Assembly: GCA_016748015.1 (NCBI GenBank)
Contig: JAAOMT010000352.1
Coordinates: 372,001 to 436,000 of the forward strand
Reading direction: 5' to 3'
Origin: Geosiphon pyriformis
Taxonomy: Eukaryota > Glomeromycota > Glomeromycetes > Archaeosporales > Geosiphonaceae
Length of the DNA stretch: 64,000 nt
Shown here: piece after piece, positions 23,990-35,451 of the stretch
Layout of the letters: each line of letters begins with the position of its first letter
Numbering within the stretch: the first letter of the stretch is position 1
Made by a program: the position numbers and the translations under genes
The notes under the pieces: generated by a model
What the model was told of the DNA's origin: nothing
What the model saw: only the letters and a program-made list of their open reading frames with translations
Database searches by the model: none

Positions 23990-25662
23990 TAATGTACTGT
24001 ATAATTAAATGGTAAAAGTTCTATTTTTTATCTGGTATAGCAATTGTTTCCAAATTCTTGCTTCTGAATTAAAATCAATCTTTTATGATTAGTGTACATC
24101 TCAAACTTTTGGCTCAAGTATTTTTTCTATTTTATGACTGTTCAATAGATTATTAAGTGTTTCAATACTGGCATTCCATAGTTTTTTTCAGCTAAACTCA
24201 AACTTTGGCTGGCATATGCTACTGGATGTTCTCTTTTATTCAGTTTTTTCTGTGATAGTACTGCTCCCAATGCTTGGCCTGATGCATCAGTAGTAATAAT
24301 AAATGGTTTGCTGTGATTTAAATATATCAACACTGGAGCTTGAATAAGCTTTCTCCTTAATATGTCAAAAGATTTTTGTTGGTTTTCTGTCTATTCATAC
24401 TTGGTGTGTTTTGATTGGAGTTGATATAATGGCTAAGCTAGTTTAGAAAAATTTTTGATAAAGCAGTGATAATATCCAGCAAATCTCAAGAATACTCTTA
24501 GTTCTATCAAGTTGGTTGATACTGAAAAGTTCTTGACTATCTCAATTTTGTCTGGATCTGTTTTGATACTGTCTTTGCTCACAACATGTCCCAAAAACTT
24601 GAGTTCTGTTTTTTCAAAAAAACATTTATTTGCATTTAATTTCAATTCTGCTCATTTGAGTCTTTCAAATATTTGTTGAAAATGATACAGATGATCATCA
24701 AATGTTTTTAAGAATACATTGGTGTCATCCAAGTATACAACTACTGATTTCTATAGTAGTTCAGTATAGACAATTTTCATGAGTTGTTAAAATGTGGCTG
24801 GAGTATTCATTAAGCCAAATGGCATAACTTCAAATTCGAAATTCTCTTTCTGTGTTGTAAAAGCCATTTTCTCTTTATCTTCCAGTTTTATGGCTATTTG
24901 CCAGTAACCACTATCTAAGTCTAAAGTTGAGAACCATTTCTTTTCTCCAAAAGCATTGAACAGTTCTTTGATCTTTGGAATCGGATAGCTATTTTTTTTT
25001 GTTACTCTATTCAGTTTTTAATAATCTACACAAAAGCAGATCTTCTCATTTTTTTTATAAACTAGTACCACTGGTAATAACCATGCACTCATTTATGGCT
25101 AAATTAGTCCATTGTCTAACATTTGATTGATTTTTTGATGAATAATTTTATGACTGGTTGGTAGTACTTGGTATGCTCTTTGTTTGATTGGCATTGTATT
25201 TCCAGTCTTGATCTGGTGCTGAATTATGTTTGTTTTGCCAAACTTATTTTTACTTGCAAAAATGTCTGTGAAATTGTTGAGTAACATTTTGAGCAGTATC
25301 TGTTGAAGTAAGTCTAGATTTTCTAAGTTCATCTGTTCTAATTGTTTTGGTTGGAGCAGATAACATTTGTTCTGTCTATAGATTGTTTGAGATATAATAT
25401 CTACATATCCACACAGTTGTAAAAAATCTGGAATGGTGTTTAGTAGTTGGTCTTCAATTTTGGTAATTAGATATCCAATAATGGTTTCTTCTGGTATTTT
25501 GATAATATCTCCAATGTTGTTGTAAATGGAAATTTTAATGTGATTGTGGTTTTTGGCTGGTATGTGTAAATTGACTAATCCAATCTCTTCTAATTCACAA
25601 AGGGTTGCTTCTGTCTCAAAAATTTGAACCTGATCTTTTACTTTTTTCTCTATGGCTACCAT
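23990..25662 (-). pseudogene. Element C reverse transcriptase and RNase H
   Basis: MPIKQRAYQVLPTSH, then INQMLDNGLI, KICFCVDY, WFSTLDLDSGYWQIAI, FEFEVMPFGLMNTPATF and VVVYLDDTNVF mark a Ty3/gypsy RT with an intact YLDD. LKFLGHVVSKDSIKTDPDKI and FAGYYHCFIKNFSKLA follow, then RNase H with FIITTDASGQALGAVLSQKK. Conserved Trp and Gln codons are stops at several places. This is the only one of five RTs in the window with both active-site Asp residues. Confidence 0.8.
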
Positions 25663-25689
25663 GTATTAGTCATATAGTGGAATAAAAAT

Positions 25690-26470
25690 TGATTAACAGA
25701 TGTAGATAATTTTTCTCTTGTTAATAACCTTTTTCTCTGTTATATTGACTAGTACATCTATTCTACTTGTGGATCTGAATTCCTGTATCTCTCTTACTGT
25801 TATCCCTAATTTTTTTCTGTTTCTCACTAATACTAATTGAGCTATTTTCACCAAAAGCAGAAATATTGTCTGGGCTATCTTTTTATTTGGCTTTATAATA
25901 AAGGCTTTTTCTAAATCATTTTGTAGTATTGCAATAATATTTTTTACATATTCTGCATTAATTATTCTTTTTCTGATGTTGATTTCTTTTTTCGCTAAGC
26001 TATTCCTAAATGCTAATTGAATCATTGTTGTTGTTAGAATTTCTAGTGCTATTTTGAGATTAATACAAGTACATAAATGTGGTTCTAATTTGATGAGATC
26101 TTTTTTCAGATATCTCAGATCAAACCTGGCATTAGTATTATGTGCACATTCTGGCATAATGCTTTTATTATTGTTACTGAACCATCTAAATTTCTGCTCC
26201 TTGGAGAAATTAGAAAGTGCAATGTATTGTTTGGAGTTTGAATCTGAGTTCGAATCATCGTAATTATTATTGCCATTTTAAACGGAGCTGGAACCGTTGT
26301 TTTTGTCATCATCATTGTTGGAGTTTGAATTAGGATTAAATGCTGATTCCAATTCTAATATGCAGTTGCTGATTGGTTTGTTTTCCTCTGGAATCATGTA
26401 AATTATGCATGGTAGTGGATTGTAAATGAGGTCACATTCATTACAATACTGAAAATCACATGAAATCAAA
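25690..26470 (-). pseudogene. Element C dUTPase-like domain, catalytic residues changed
   Basis: Alignment to the dUTPase motifs: motif 1 ARFDLRYL (usual AGxDL), motif 2 FRNSLAKKEINI (usual RSSLA-x-KGI), motif 3 RIINAEYVKNI (usual G-x-IDxxYxGxI, catalytic Asp replaced by Asn), motif 4 NKKIAQTIF (usual R/K-IAQ-x-I) and motif 5 EIQEFRSTSR (usual RGxxGFGSTG). An Asn/Asp/Ser-rich linker precedes it. It sits between the Cys module and the RT as in A and D. Almost certainly no dUTP hydrolysis. Confidence 0.75.
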
Positions 26471-26484
26471 CAATAGTCACATAA

Positions 26485-27120
26485 TTATGTGTTTATTTCT
26501 TCCAAGCATTGCTTCTGCTCTTCTCTGGTAGATGTTAAATTCTGATAGTGTTCATAAAACTTCTCTGGACCTGTTTCTATATCAAAAAAAGCATCAGAGT
26601 TCAGAATAAGGACAATGTCAACTGGTTCTAAAGGATTATTTTTGATTTTCAATATTTCACTGAATGTGGCTCCTTTGACTTTGGCATTTGCCATCTGTCA
26701 GATCTCATCCTCATTGTGTGAATAACCATCCAAACAAGTTATTGTTCAGTGCCAGACTGCAGTAATAAAAGTCTCACAACTTATCCAGTTACTAATAAGG
26801 ATTGTGTACTGACATAAAGTATCACACATTCCTCTTCGACCAAGAATGTTGTTCCGCATTCCTTCATTGAGTAATTTTTCTCCACAAGTGAAACATAGTT
26901 TGTTGTTCTATTTGTCTTGTTGTTTTGAGTAGTCATACTGTTTTCTGTGGCATGGCTTGCAATAATAGTGGGTTCACATTCAGTAATCTTTGTTGGGTGC
27001 AATCCAAGCTCTTATGGAAGAGAGTTTTTTGTCACAATTTTGGCATTTGAATGAAATATATGGTGGTTGTTTTAGTGACTTGTGTGAGTAGGATCTTTTC
27101 CAGCCACTAGTTATTTTTTT
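26485..27120 (-). pseudogene. Element C Cys-rich module between protease and dUTPase
   Basis: This corresponds to the paired CxxC module that is better preserved in A and D. The last Cys cluster is clear: LCDYCLISCDFQYCNECDL just upstream of the dUTPase-like domain. The first half is frameshifted. Function unknown; zinc binding is inferred from the Cys spacing. Confidence 0.55.
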
Positions 27121-27576
27121 AGTGGTGGTGTCTTCTTCTGCTGTGTCCTCTTTCTTTCCTTTCCCTTTGTTGTCTCAGGAAAGTACTGGTGATAACTCAT
27201 TGTGTTTGGTGTTGGTCCAGGAAACTTGGTAGGCTTTTCAGATAAGTTTTTTTTCTTTTTTTTCCAATTCAATAAGTGGCTTGTCATTGGTAGTGGTTTT
27301 GAAATGACCACAAGTGGCTGGCGTACATGTGTAGTAGCTGTTTTGACTGAGCTGCAGTTTTTGAGTGTTTCAATCAAATACTGCATTGGTTTTGAACAGC
27401 CAGTTATTTTTAACAAGAGCTTGATACTGAGTTGCTTCCATTACCAATACCTTGATTGGTATTATAATGCTATTGACTTTAAATAGAAAGTTGTTTATTT
27501 TACTAATTGGAGTCTTGGTTGTTCCATCAGCTGTTATGATTCTGACACTGGCAACATGATTAACTTGGTAACCTAA

Positions 27577-28014
27577 TTAGTCAATAAGTTGTTGTGTGAT
27601 AATGCTGCCAGTTGATCCACTGTTTAGGATTAATTTAATGTGCTGCCCATCAACTTTAGCATTTATATATATTGCAGTAATGAGTTTTGATTCTAGGATA
27701 ACTCCACTGAATAGTGGTGTTTCAACTGGTTTCTTGAGTTCAAAAGGAAAGATAGCAGTAAGTAATTTGTTCTTAGTAATAGTTGCTAGTAGTATATTGT
27801 TAATAAGTGGTTGCTTTTGTTTAATTTTCATATTGTTGGATATGGTGTCTTCTGAAGTTACTAGAAGACTTAAATAGTTTTGGGTGTACCCGGTTTCTGA
27901 ACTCCACTGACATAATCCTGATGGCTGGTTTAAGGAGCTGTGCATCAGTTGGTAGACAACCATTGCTGATCTCCAATTTTGAGTGATCCTTGATCTGAGA
28001 TTTCTTGATGTCAT
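27577..28014 (-). pseudogene. Element C aspartic protease
   Basis: A 145-codon open frame ends in KVDGQHIKLILNSGSTGSII. The protease catalytic motif D-S-G is N-S-G here, one G-to-A change, so the protease is inactive. Elements A, D and H keep DSG at the same place. Confidence 0.75.
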
Positions 28015-28199
28015 CTGAGCTGAATTTGATGGTGGTGTTGAAATTTGTTGGGGTTGATAGATTACTTGGGGCTGCAGCTAATAGATAAGTTGTGTCTGTG
28101 GTTAATAAACTATGGTTGCTGAAAGCTAATAAATTGATGGTTGATAGATTGGCTGCTGCATCATAAGTAAGTAATTTGGTTAATATGGTGCTGAGTTGA

Positions 28200-29985
28200 G
28201 TTGATAACTCAGAGTTTGAAACCGGCGATCAGGGTTTTAATATTGATTTTTCAATCATTGGTTATTTAATCAATAGTGGCAGTCAATTTGTAGGTGTTCT
28301 TGTTTACCACAATAGTGGCAAACATGTATTTTCTGTTGCCACTGTTAATTGGTCAAAGATGATAAACACAATTGATTTTGGAAATGATTAGAGTTTCCTT
28401 GATTGTTGTGTTGCTATGAAAGTTGATAAATTGCCTGATTGTTGTTAGCTAAGTATCCTTCTAATTTCTGATTAATTAAGTTACTAAATTGCTTTAATTT
28501 GGAATCCAAGTCAGATGATCTGTTTATTACTAGATTTACAGTTTGGATATGATTAGTTTCTAATTCAGCAGCTTCAAAATCTCTGGCATAAGTGACTGCA
28601 GTTTGAAGGTCTGCTGAATGTAATGAATGTATGCATTGAAGAATGCTACTGCACAGGTCTCTGATGAATACATTTAAAATTTATGGTGCTGTGAAATAAT
28701 CAGCTTGAATTGTTTGAATTTGGTGCAGATTTCTATAGAAGCATTCTAGGTAGGTAGTAACTGCTTCATTTTTTTTTGTTTAATGATGGTAAAGGTATTT
28801 TCTAGACAATTAATACTATTATTATTGCTAAAATATTGTAGGAATGCAAGCTTGAATGTATTAAAGTCTTGAGGTTTGTTGGCCAAACTTTGATACCATG
28901 AGTTGGCAGTATCCTGAAAAAAGTATGAGATGGCTTGCATGGCTCTGGTATTATTCTATTTATTGGCTGCAATGGTTTTTCAACATCATTTAACCACACT
29001 TGGGTGTCATTTTCTTCACCAGTAAATTTTTCTATTTTGGTGATTGGAGCATAAGCCATTGGTTATTGTTGTGATTGCTATTGCAGTTGCTGTTGAAATT
29101 GTTGTTGGGGTAGTGGTTGTGGCTGTTGTTGTTGTTTAGCAATTGGTGGGGCTGGTGGTAGATTAATTATGATTACTGGAGATAAGTTTTTCTGAGTAAT
29201 AATGTTAGAGTTTGGATTATTCTGATTTTCTAGAGTTTAATTAACTGGAATTTTGATTTCTGAATTTTCTAAGATCAGGTTTTGCTTGCTAATTTCTTGA
29301 TTGCTACTTTCTTTTTCCTTGGAGTTAGTTATTTTCCAAGAACTAATGGTTTCAAAATTTGGTTGTGGTGGTGGTAATTAAATTTCTGATGGTATTGAAG
29401 ATTATGATTTAAATACCTCGAAATAATTACTATATGTTCATAATAACTCTGCTTTCTTTTGTTTACTTTGAAATAGGATTCTGTTTAGTGGTGTTGTTGC
29501 ACTTACTGTAGCCATGCTTATTATATTAATAATATTTCCAAATATGTGGTGATATAATAAATTAGCAGATGAATCAAATCTTTGTTTTTTTCAAGTGGGT
29601 AGTTGGATTTGTTTTAGTGTTCCAGCTGGTGTTTGTAACCTTCCTTTTCCTTTATCAGCAAAAGTGATAGAAAATTTCTGCTTGGTGTATTTTTTAATTT
29701 CTTTGTTTATTTCTGTAATTAATAATACAAATAAGTAGTTTTGTAGAAGGGTAGTATTTTGGAATAGTTTACTGAAGAAGTTGTTGAAGACAGATTCTGG
29801 ATTTTTTTGGCCTCCCAAATGATATACTATTCTCTCATTGATGTAGCAGTTGAAAACTGATTCTGTTGACCAACTATTATTTGTTAATCCAAGATAGATG
29901 TAATAGTGTTGGAATAAAGATTTTGCGAATTCCAAATAGTTTGTCCCTGTTTTTTCAGATTCTGCTACTGTTTCAGATGGGTGTT
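28200..29985 (-). pseudogene. Element C gag
   Basis: Blocks in minus-strand order: NYLEFAKSLFQHYYIYLGL, NQYLFALLITEIN-type segment, a Gln-rich linker, MAYAPITKIEKFTG, SWYQSLANKPQDFNTFKLAF and LQYFSNNNSINCL (capsid-type Gag domain), then a zinc knuckle CHYCGKQEHLQIDC at about 28,280-28,325 with intact CX2CX4HX4C spacing. Stops and a frame change near 28,950 break it. Gag forms the particle and packages RNA. Confidence 0.75.
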
Positions 29986-30034
29986 TTGTTGATGCCAGTT
30001 CTCTGTAAGATTATATCTCACAGGAAGTACCAAA

Positions 30035-30896
30035 TATTACAGGTGATTATTTAGGGTTTTAACACAAATAACAAATCCATAACTTAGTGCTTAATTGATA
30101 TAATGAGGGGTGTTGGTTTCTGAAGGTTTTTGTGATCTGAAAGTTTTGGTTGATTTAAAGGTTTTTGTTGTGGAGTTTTTTGTATAATGAACAGAGATTC
30201 TGTAGTGATTGGAGTAGTTTTTTTTAATTGTAATTCTGCCCAATTTTTTTCTCAGCTTGGTGGCTGGATTTATTCTAACAGTCATGCTTTTCTGATAAGC
30301 TATCTATTAATATATATGTAATTCTACCTTTATTTCTGGGTCTTTTACCAGACTATTCTTGATGTCAATAATTTAGCACTTAATCCTTAATCAATTAGTA
30401 AAACCAAAAAAAAATAACAAAAGAAAATGAAAGAAAAATAAAAGAAGATAAAGAAATAAGCCAAGACAATTAATATTAGTATCCCATCAATAACTGTAAT
30501 CAAGAGCTATTGTTCCAGTGTAATTAAGTATCAATTACTATTAACATAAAGTGTTGATAATGAGAAGTGGATTTGAGATATTGAATAATTATTTATTGAT
30601 ATTTGTGATGTAGAAGGTTGCTTAGATCAAATTTAAACTAAGAAGTCTGTCTTTTTTTGCTTTTAATTTATGTTTTATAAGATCACTCATATTCTCGAGC
30701 AATGTGCTATGATTTCTTGAGCAATGTTCATATTGTTAAGTAATGTGCCCTAATTTTCTAATATCACTTCACATTGCTGAACAATGTGCTGTAATTTTTA
30801 ACATTGCTTCATATTGCTGAGCAATGTGTTTACATGCTAACTACTATTCTCTTATTGGTCTACTATTTTTTATATCTGTTTTCTTTATGAGTAACA
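30035..30896 (-). repeat. Element C 5' LTR
   Basis: 862 bp, clearly similar to the LTR at 19716 along its length, with many transitions. It opens TATTACAGG (TGTTACAGG mutated) and ends GAGTAACA. The primer-binding site lies next to it at 30017-30034 (minus-strand reading TTTGGTACTTCC). Confidence 0.92.
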
Positions 30897-30900
30897 TTGG

Positions 30901-31771
30901 GCAGGGTGGAATTACAAGCAGAGATAACATCTTTTTTTGCTGCTAGGGCTTTTGTAGATAATATGATCTGGATGAGCAGTAGTCAGGCTGTCATCCAATA
31001 TATTTTAAACATTGCAAGTAAATTTTTTGCTCTTAATAATATTTTTATAAACATGAAAAAAACTGTTGCCATTCTTATTAATCAAGGAGTGAAGGATGTT
31101 TCTTTGTTCATTAGTGACATACCAATTGCTGTGGCCAGAAAGAATAAATTTCATTGATATTTGGGCATTTTTTTGTCAATAAAAGGGCTCTTAAAGCCAA
31201 GTTTGTTAAAGACATATTCAGATATGTGTTTCTTTTCAAACATGGTTTTGCACAAAGCTATCTCTGATAAACAATTCTGCTATTTGGTGTTATCTATTCT
31301 ACAGTCTATTATTAGCTACAGGACTCAGTTTAGTTTTATTTCTAGTGCTGTTTGCTCTAGGTGGGATGCTATTGTTAAAAAGAGCTTAAAATTCAAGATG
31401 TGTCTCTTTGCAATTTTTCTATAATTGCATTGTCACATTCTTTATTTTATGGTGTTAAGACATTCACCCAAGTACAGGCTGAGAGTAAGTCATTATCTGT
31501 TATTAATTTTGCAAATACTCTGGGTATTTTAGAGCAGCTTTTTATTTATCAAAGTTTGGATTTACAAGTTGCCAGCTAGTCACTTGTTTATTTATTGTGC
31601 CATTCTATTAGATTATGAGTCAATTCTAAGAATAATTTTTTAGCTGGAATAGTGAGAATTTTTTTATTTTGTAAACTGTTCTTTTCTGCTCTGCTGACCA
31701 TTTTTTGTCACTTTGTTAGAATGCCAATTTCTGAAGTTCTTGATAACAGTGTTTTTTTTGGGGTAGCCCAT
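30901..31771 (+). pseudogene. LINE ORF2, 3' part of reverse transcriptase
   Basis: This continues the split ORF with FFAARAFVDNMIWMSSSQA, where FVDN is the RT active-site F-x-DD with the second Asp changed to Asn. ILNIASKFFALNNIFINMKK, YLGIFLSIKGLLKPSLLK and VLHKAISDKQFCYLV follow, with SYRTQFSFI further on. Stops appear at 31156 and 31423 and then more densely. The copy ends where the LTR of element B starts, TGTTACCC at 31772. Confidence 0.82.
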
Positions 31772-32795
31772 TGTTACCCAAGTAGAAAAACTGATCCAAA
31801 GTTATGAAGAAACGTGACCAGAACATGACATAACACAGAATAGCACACAATAACATTGAATAATGTGTTATAACTTAGAATAGTGCAAAATAATGTGTTA
31901 CAACATGAGATAACACAGAATAACATATAATAACACTAAATAATGTGTTATAATATAGGATAACTAGTAATAACATAGAAGAATGAAGCAATAACAGAAA
32001 TAACAAAGCAATAGTTAGCAATAACAAAACAATCAGAAGCAATCCTGTAAAACCAAAAAAATGTATAAAAGCAAATAGTTGTAGAAAGTAAAAAACAAAC
32101 AAACAAATAGATACAAACCACTAGACAAGAATCAATTATCCATATTTCTTTATCATTTATTATATTCCATATTCATTTTCTAAAATAAATTAATCATTAA
32201 GAAATCAAAATCACGAATTCATGTTTTCAAACTTTGTGGAATTTACGTGAATTAACTATTGTTTTGTACTTTCATTCCAGAACAGATGCTTTTAACATAA
32301 CTACCTCAAACTATTAACAATTTGAAACAATCACTCTTGATCATAGCAATTGATGATACTAATTTATCTTTTCTTTTATTTTCTTTTTCTTTTTTTCTTT
32401 TTTTCTTGTGAAGCAGCAACATAGTAAAATTGATTGTCTAGAAATAGACTTTGTAATAGCCTAGTAAAAGAGAAAAGCTCCTCCTAGGTTTTTGGATATT
32501 AACATTATTTTGATAGCTTACTAGAAAGGTAAAAAGACAATACCAGATCCTAACAACTGTGCTTGTTAGCTTGAAGAAAAAAGCTTACCTTTATAAGAAG
32601 TTGCAATCAGCAAAAACCAAAACTCTGTGCTTTATAACCAAAAAACTCAATAAGTAAATTCACAACCAGTAAAATAAGACTTTCAGAGACTGATAATCAA
32701 GATTAAGCCACCAAAATTACGTGAAACATGCATTACCAATACTTGAGAGCACCAAACATTATCATTTCTCTATCCCACCAAGTTTACTCATAACA
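31772..32795 (+). repeat. Element B 5' LTR
   Basis: It starts TGTTACCCAAG directly after LINE sequence and ends ACTCATAACA ahead of a primer-binding site TTTGGTGCTCTCTGTGAGG. The first 250 bp hold degenerate tandem units of the type AATAACACAGAATAACAT. It represents a different LTR family from A, C and D. No partner LTR is in the window. Confidence 0.75.
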
Positions 32796-33530
32796 TTTGG
32801 TGCTCTCTGTGAGGTTATAAATTCACAAAAACAGAGCACCTCAGAAATTCACAAAAGTGGCAACTATTGGAACAGTAGTAAAGAACCACTTTTTATATGG
32901 AAGAGCATTATTTTAATACTTTCAAAAAGACCTAAGAATATCAGTAGAAACCACTTATACAGAAAGTGATTTTTGTAACTATATCAACACAAAAATTGAC
33001 TGCTTATTAGGCCACACAACTGACACAGGAAGACTGGGAGAACAAATTCATCAAAGCTTATTAGGGTACTCAACAGTCACAACTACCCAACCAATTGCTA
33101 AAACTCTGTATATAATCAATACAGACATTAAATATTACATGATAAAACAATTTCTTCAAGTACAACAACCAGTGAAATCCGATTCTGAAGAATATAAAGA
33201 CAAATCCAACAACTCTGCAACTGCCCAAGCCAAGTCCATAATCAACAAGAAACCAAGATTCTTCTCACAAACAACTCTATCATACTATTAAACACTCCAA
33301 AGTAGAATTGTATTCAACTTACCTCTGAAAATCCAGTCAGAAACACCACAAACTCCTGGAAATTCACACTCTTGGATTAATATAGTTGAATCAAATTATT
33401 AGGAAAATATGGATCATTGTTTGAAAATTTTACTCCAACAATTAATAAAACAGACAAAAATATGTCAACATGGAAACCACCACCAACCCAACCCTTGACC
33501 AAATTATCAACTACTCTCTCTGAAAAAACA
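32796..33530 (+). pseudogene. Element B gag fragment
   Basis: The leader and gag start resemble those of D: the primer-binding site, then segments such as GSLFENFTPTINKTDKN and WKPPPTQPLTK matching the Gag linker of C, D and H. It is full of stops and ends abruptly near 33,530 against minus-strand element H. Confidence 0.6.
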
Positions 33531-33784
33531 GCTATCCTTATTTTTTCTGGTAATGTTCCTTCAATTTTGGTAAGTGCCATTCACCAAATTTTGTTATCAT
33601 TGTGTGAACATCTGTCCAAATGTTTTACTGTTCTTCTCCAGGCTGCTTCTATTAGTGTCTTTTTTTTTATCCAGTCACTTATTAAGATTATGTACTGGCA
33701 TGATTTGTTACAGATCTCTTTTCTTCCAGAGATGTCATTCCATATCTTTTTGTCAAGGAGAGTTTTGTCACAAGCCAAGCATAG
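33530..33784 (-). pseudogene. Element H, left remnant (Cys-rich module)
   Basis: The minus-strand open frame CDKTLLDKKIWNDISGRKEI followed by CNKSCQYIILISDWIKK and RCSHNDNKIW is the second half of the Cys-rich module, closely matching D at 47,800-48,000. It is the direct continuation of H sequence right of 57739: deleting D with one ATAG copy joins the two halves in frame. H has no sequence left of about 33,530. Confidence 0.82.
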
Positions 33785-34425
33785 TATTACTTATAGAATA
33801 TAAAAAATATATTAGTATATAAATTAGCCAATTAGAAGTAGGCATAGTAAATGTGGAATTCTAGAATTTTTCTTAGAGGAATTGCAGAATTCTAAGAATT
33901 TCAGGATTCTCATATGAAGAATTACAAGATTCCAGAATTTCAGAATTCTTCTTAAAAGAATTGCAGGATTCCAGAAATTCTAGGATTCCTGGTGTAAAGA
34001 ATCGAAGAATTGAGGAATCTTAATTATGTATATATAGTGGTAGCATTAGAAGTAGAAAAGACAGACCTCTTAATTTAGATTTGATTTAAACAACCTTTCA
34101 CATCACAAATATCAATAAATAATTATTTGTTATCTTACTCCACTCTCCACTATTAACACTATATGTTAATAATAATTACTACTTAAACACACTAAAACAA
34201 TAGCTCTTGATCACAGCTATTGACAGGATACTAATTTACAAAATGCCTTGGCTTATTTTTTTTCTTTATTTTCTTTTACTTTTCTTTTTTTCTTTTGTTG
34301 TGTTTACTAATTGATTAAGGATTAAGTGCTGAATTACTAACGTCAAAAATTGCCTGGTAAAAGACCTCTGTGAGTGGATAAAACACATAAAAAAAATTAC
34401 GGATTACTTATCAGAGGATTGCCAA
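33785..34425 (+). repeat. Element D 5' LTR, first part
   Basis: 641 bp starting TATTACTTATAG (TGTTAC with G to A). It is interrupted by element A at a CCAA/CCAG duplication and continues at 44285. It carries U3 palindromic units of the GGAATTC/TTCCAGAA type at about 33,850-34,020 and the LTR stem-loop at 34198-34222. Confidence 0.92.
34198..34222. promoter_or_regulatory. Conserved LTR stem-loop
   Basis: CAATAGCT and AGCTATTG form a perfect 8-bp stem around a 9-base loop. The same hairpin, with compensating or wobble changes, recurs in the LTRs of C (about 20,165 and 30,485), F (about 49,548 and 52,612), D 3' (about 57,307), H (about 61,370) and I (about 62,596). It lies before a pyrimidine-rich TTTTCTTT tract. 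The role, perhaps in RNA processing, is unknown. Confidence 0.6.
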
Positions 34426-35402
34426 TGTTACCAGACAAAATTAGAGATATTATTTAGCATAAAATTATCTTATAATTCCTATCATTAATTAGCATATATT
34501 ATTGTTTCAAATTATCACTTATTACATTAGCAAAATGTCCGAAATTATCATTTAATTAATAACCCAATTTATACACAACACAAATGTAACCTAATTGTGA
34601 TAATCAATCATACAATACCCCAAACTATGTAACATTCAAAAGTTTGCCGAAATTTGTAGAAATTTGCCAAAATAATTGATAATTCACCGAAATATCTAAT
34701 AGTTCACAGAAATAACTTGTAGTTCACTGAAATGTATCTTTAGTTCAGCAAAATTGTAGAAAATAGCAAAGTTCAAGTTCATAGAATAGTGTTACGACAA
34801 GTTGTATAAAAGAAAAGCTTCTCTCTTCAAGAAAATGTATCTTACTTTAGATTTATTACTTAGAACCATTCCTACACACACAGAAAGAAATAAATATCAA
34901 ATAATTTGAAAAACCAAATTCTTTAAATTATTGCACTTGGAAAATCCTCAAAAACCCAACTAATGTTTTTAAATTGATTAGCTACCAATTTTAGTAAACT
35001 GTTAGTGACTCCAGGCCTGGATAGAAAAACGTTTCCCTTGATAAAAATCCTATTTCTTTTACATTTCTTTTATTTTATTTTCTTATTATAATTATTAAGG
35101 TAGCCTATAGACGAGATTCCTGTAGAAGAGTTGACTTTCACAGCAAAGTAACTACACATTTTTAGTAAGCTTCCAGATGAGCAATTCCTGAGAAAGAGTT
35201 GATGTTTACTACAACATAACTACATAAAGCAACTGGCACAGAATTGGCCATTCCACTCATAAGCCCAGCAAGTTCAAATTATAGGAGATAATATGAAGAT
35301 AAATTCAGTTACTGGAGGTCCAACTACTTCCTGGAAACGTAAATTCACAACAAATCAACATTAACAACATTTAAGAAAAGAGACCAAAAACCTCTGGTAA
35401 CA
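34426..35402 (+). repeat. Element A 5' LTR
   Basis: 977 bp from TGTTACCAGACAAAATT to CTCTGGTAACA. U3 contains about five 20-bp units of the form GTTCACCGAAATA (34,635-34,790). A TATA-like TATAAAAGAAAAG lies near 34,805, a plausible promoter for the element. Confidence 0.93.
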
Positions 35403-35420
35403 TTTGGTGCTCTTTCACGG
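35403..35420 (+). promoter_or_regulatory. Primer-binding site of element A
   Basis: Directly after the LTR comes TTTGGTGCTCTTTCACGG, with TGG positioned to pair with a tRNA CCA end. The same TTTGGTGC start follows the 5' LTRs of B (32796), D (44490) and F (49994), and on the minus strand related sites in C (30034) and H (60966). The primer tRNA is not identified. Confidence 0.7.
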
Positions 35421-35451
35421 AAATAACACAGCAACAACAAAATTCAAAGTG

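Larger units (their letters stand above)
19716..30896 (-). mobile_element. LTR retrotransposon C (Ty3/gypsy with dUTPase-like domain), inserted in the LINE
   Basis: Two directly repeated LTRs (19716-20580 and 30035-30896) bracket a minus-strand gag-protease-Cys module-dUTPase-RT-RNase H-integrase-ORF3 series. LTR ends have the form TGTTAC...GTAACA. Flanks are TCAG on the left and TTGG on the right, which I read as a 4-bp TSD originally TCGG with one CpG change in each copy. Joining the LINE at these 4 bp restores its frame. A TA-flanked transposon (K) interrupts the integrase. RT keeps YLDD, but protease and dUTPase active sites are lost. Confidence 0.9.
15465..31771 (+). mobile_element. LINE retrotransposon, split by element C and cut by element B
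   Basis: A two-ORF LINE of a type I recognise from Glomeromycotina occupies 15465-19715 and resumes at 30897, with element C between. The reading joins inside the RT: the left part ends in codons for DLRFIAKS and the right part opens GRVELQAEIT, as expected for uninterrupted protein. It ends at 31771 where the LTR of B begins, so the RNase H domain and the 3' tail are missing. All ORFs carry stops. Confidence 0.85.

Noticed and set aside
33850-34020. Heat-shock elements in the D/F LTRs
   Set aside because: TTCnnGAA pairs are frequent, but the third pentamer is usually out of register, so I report the array only as U3 repeats.
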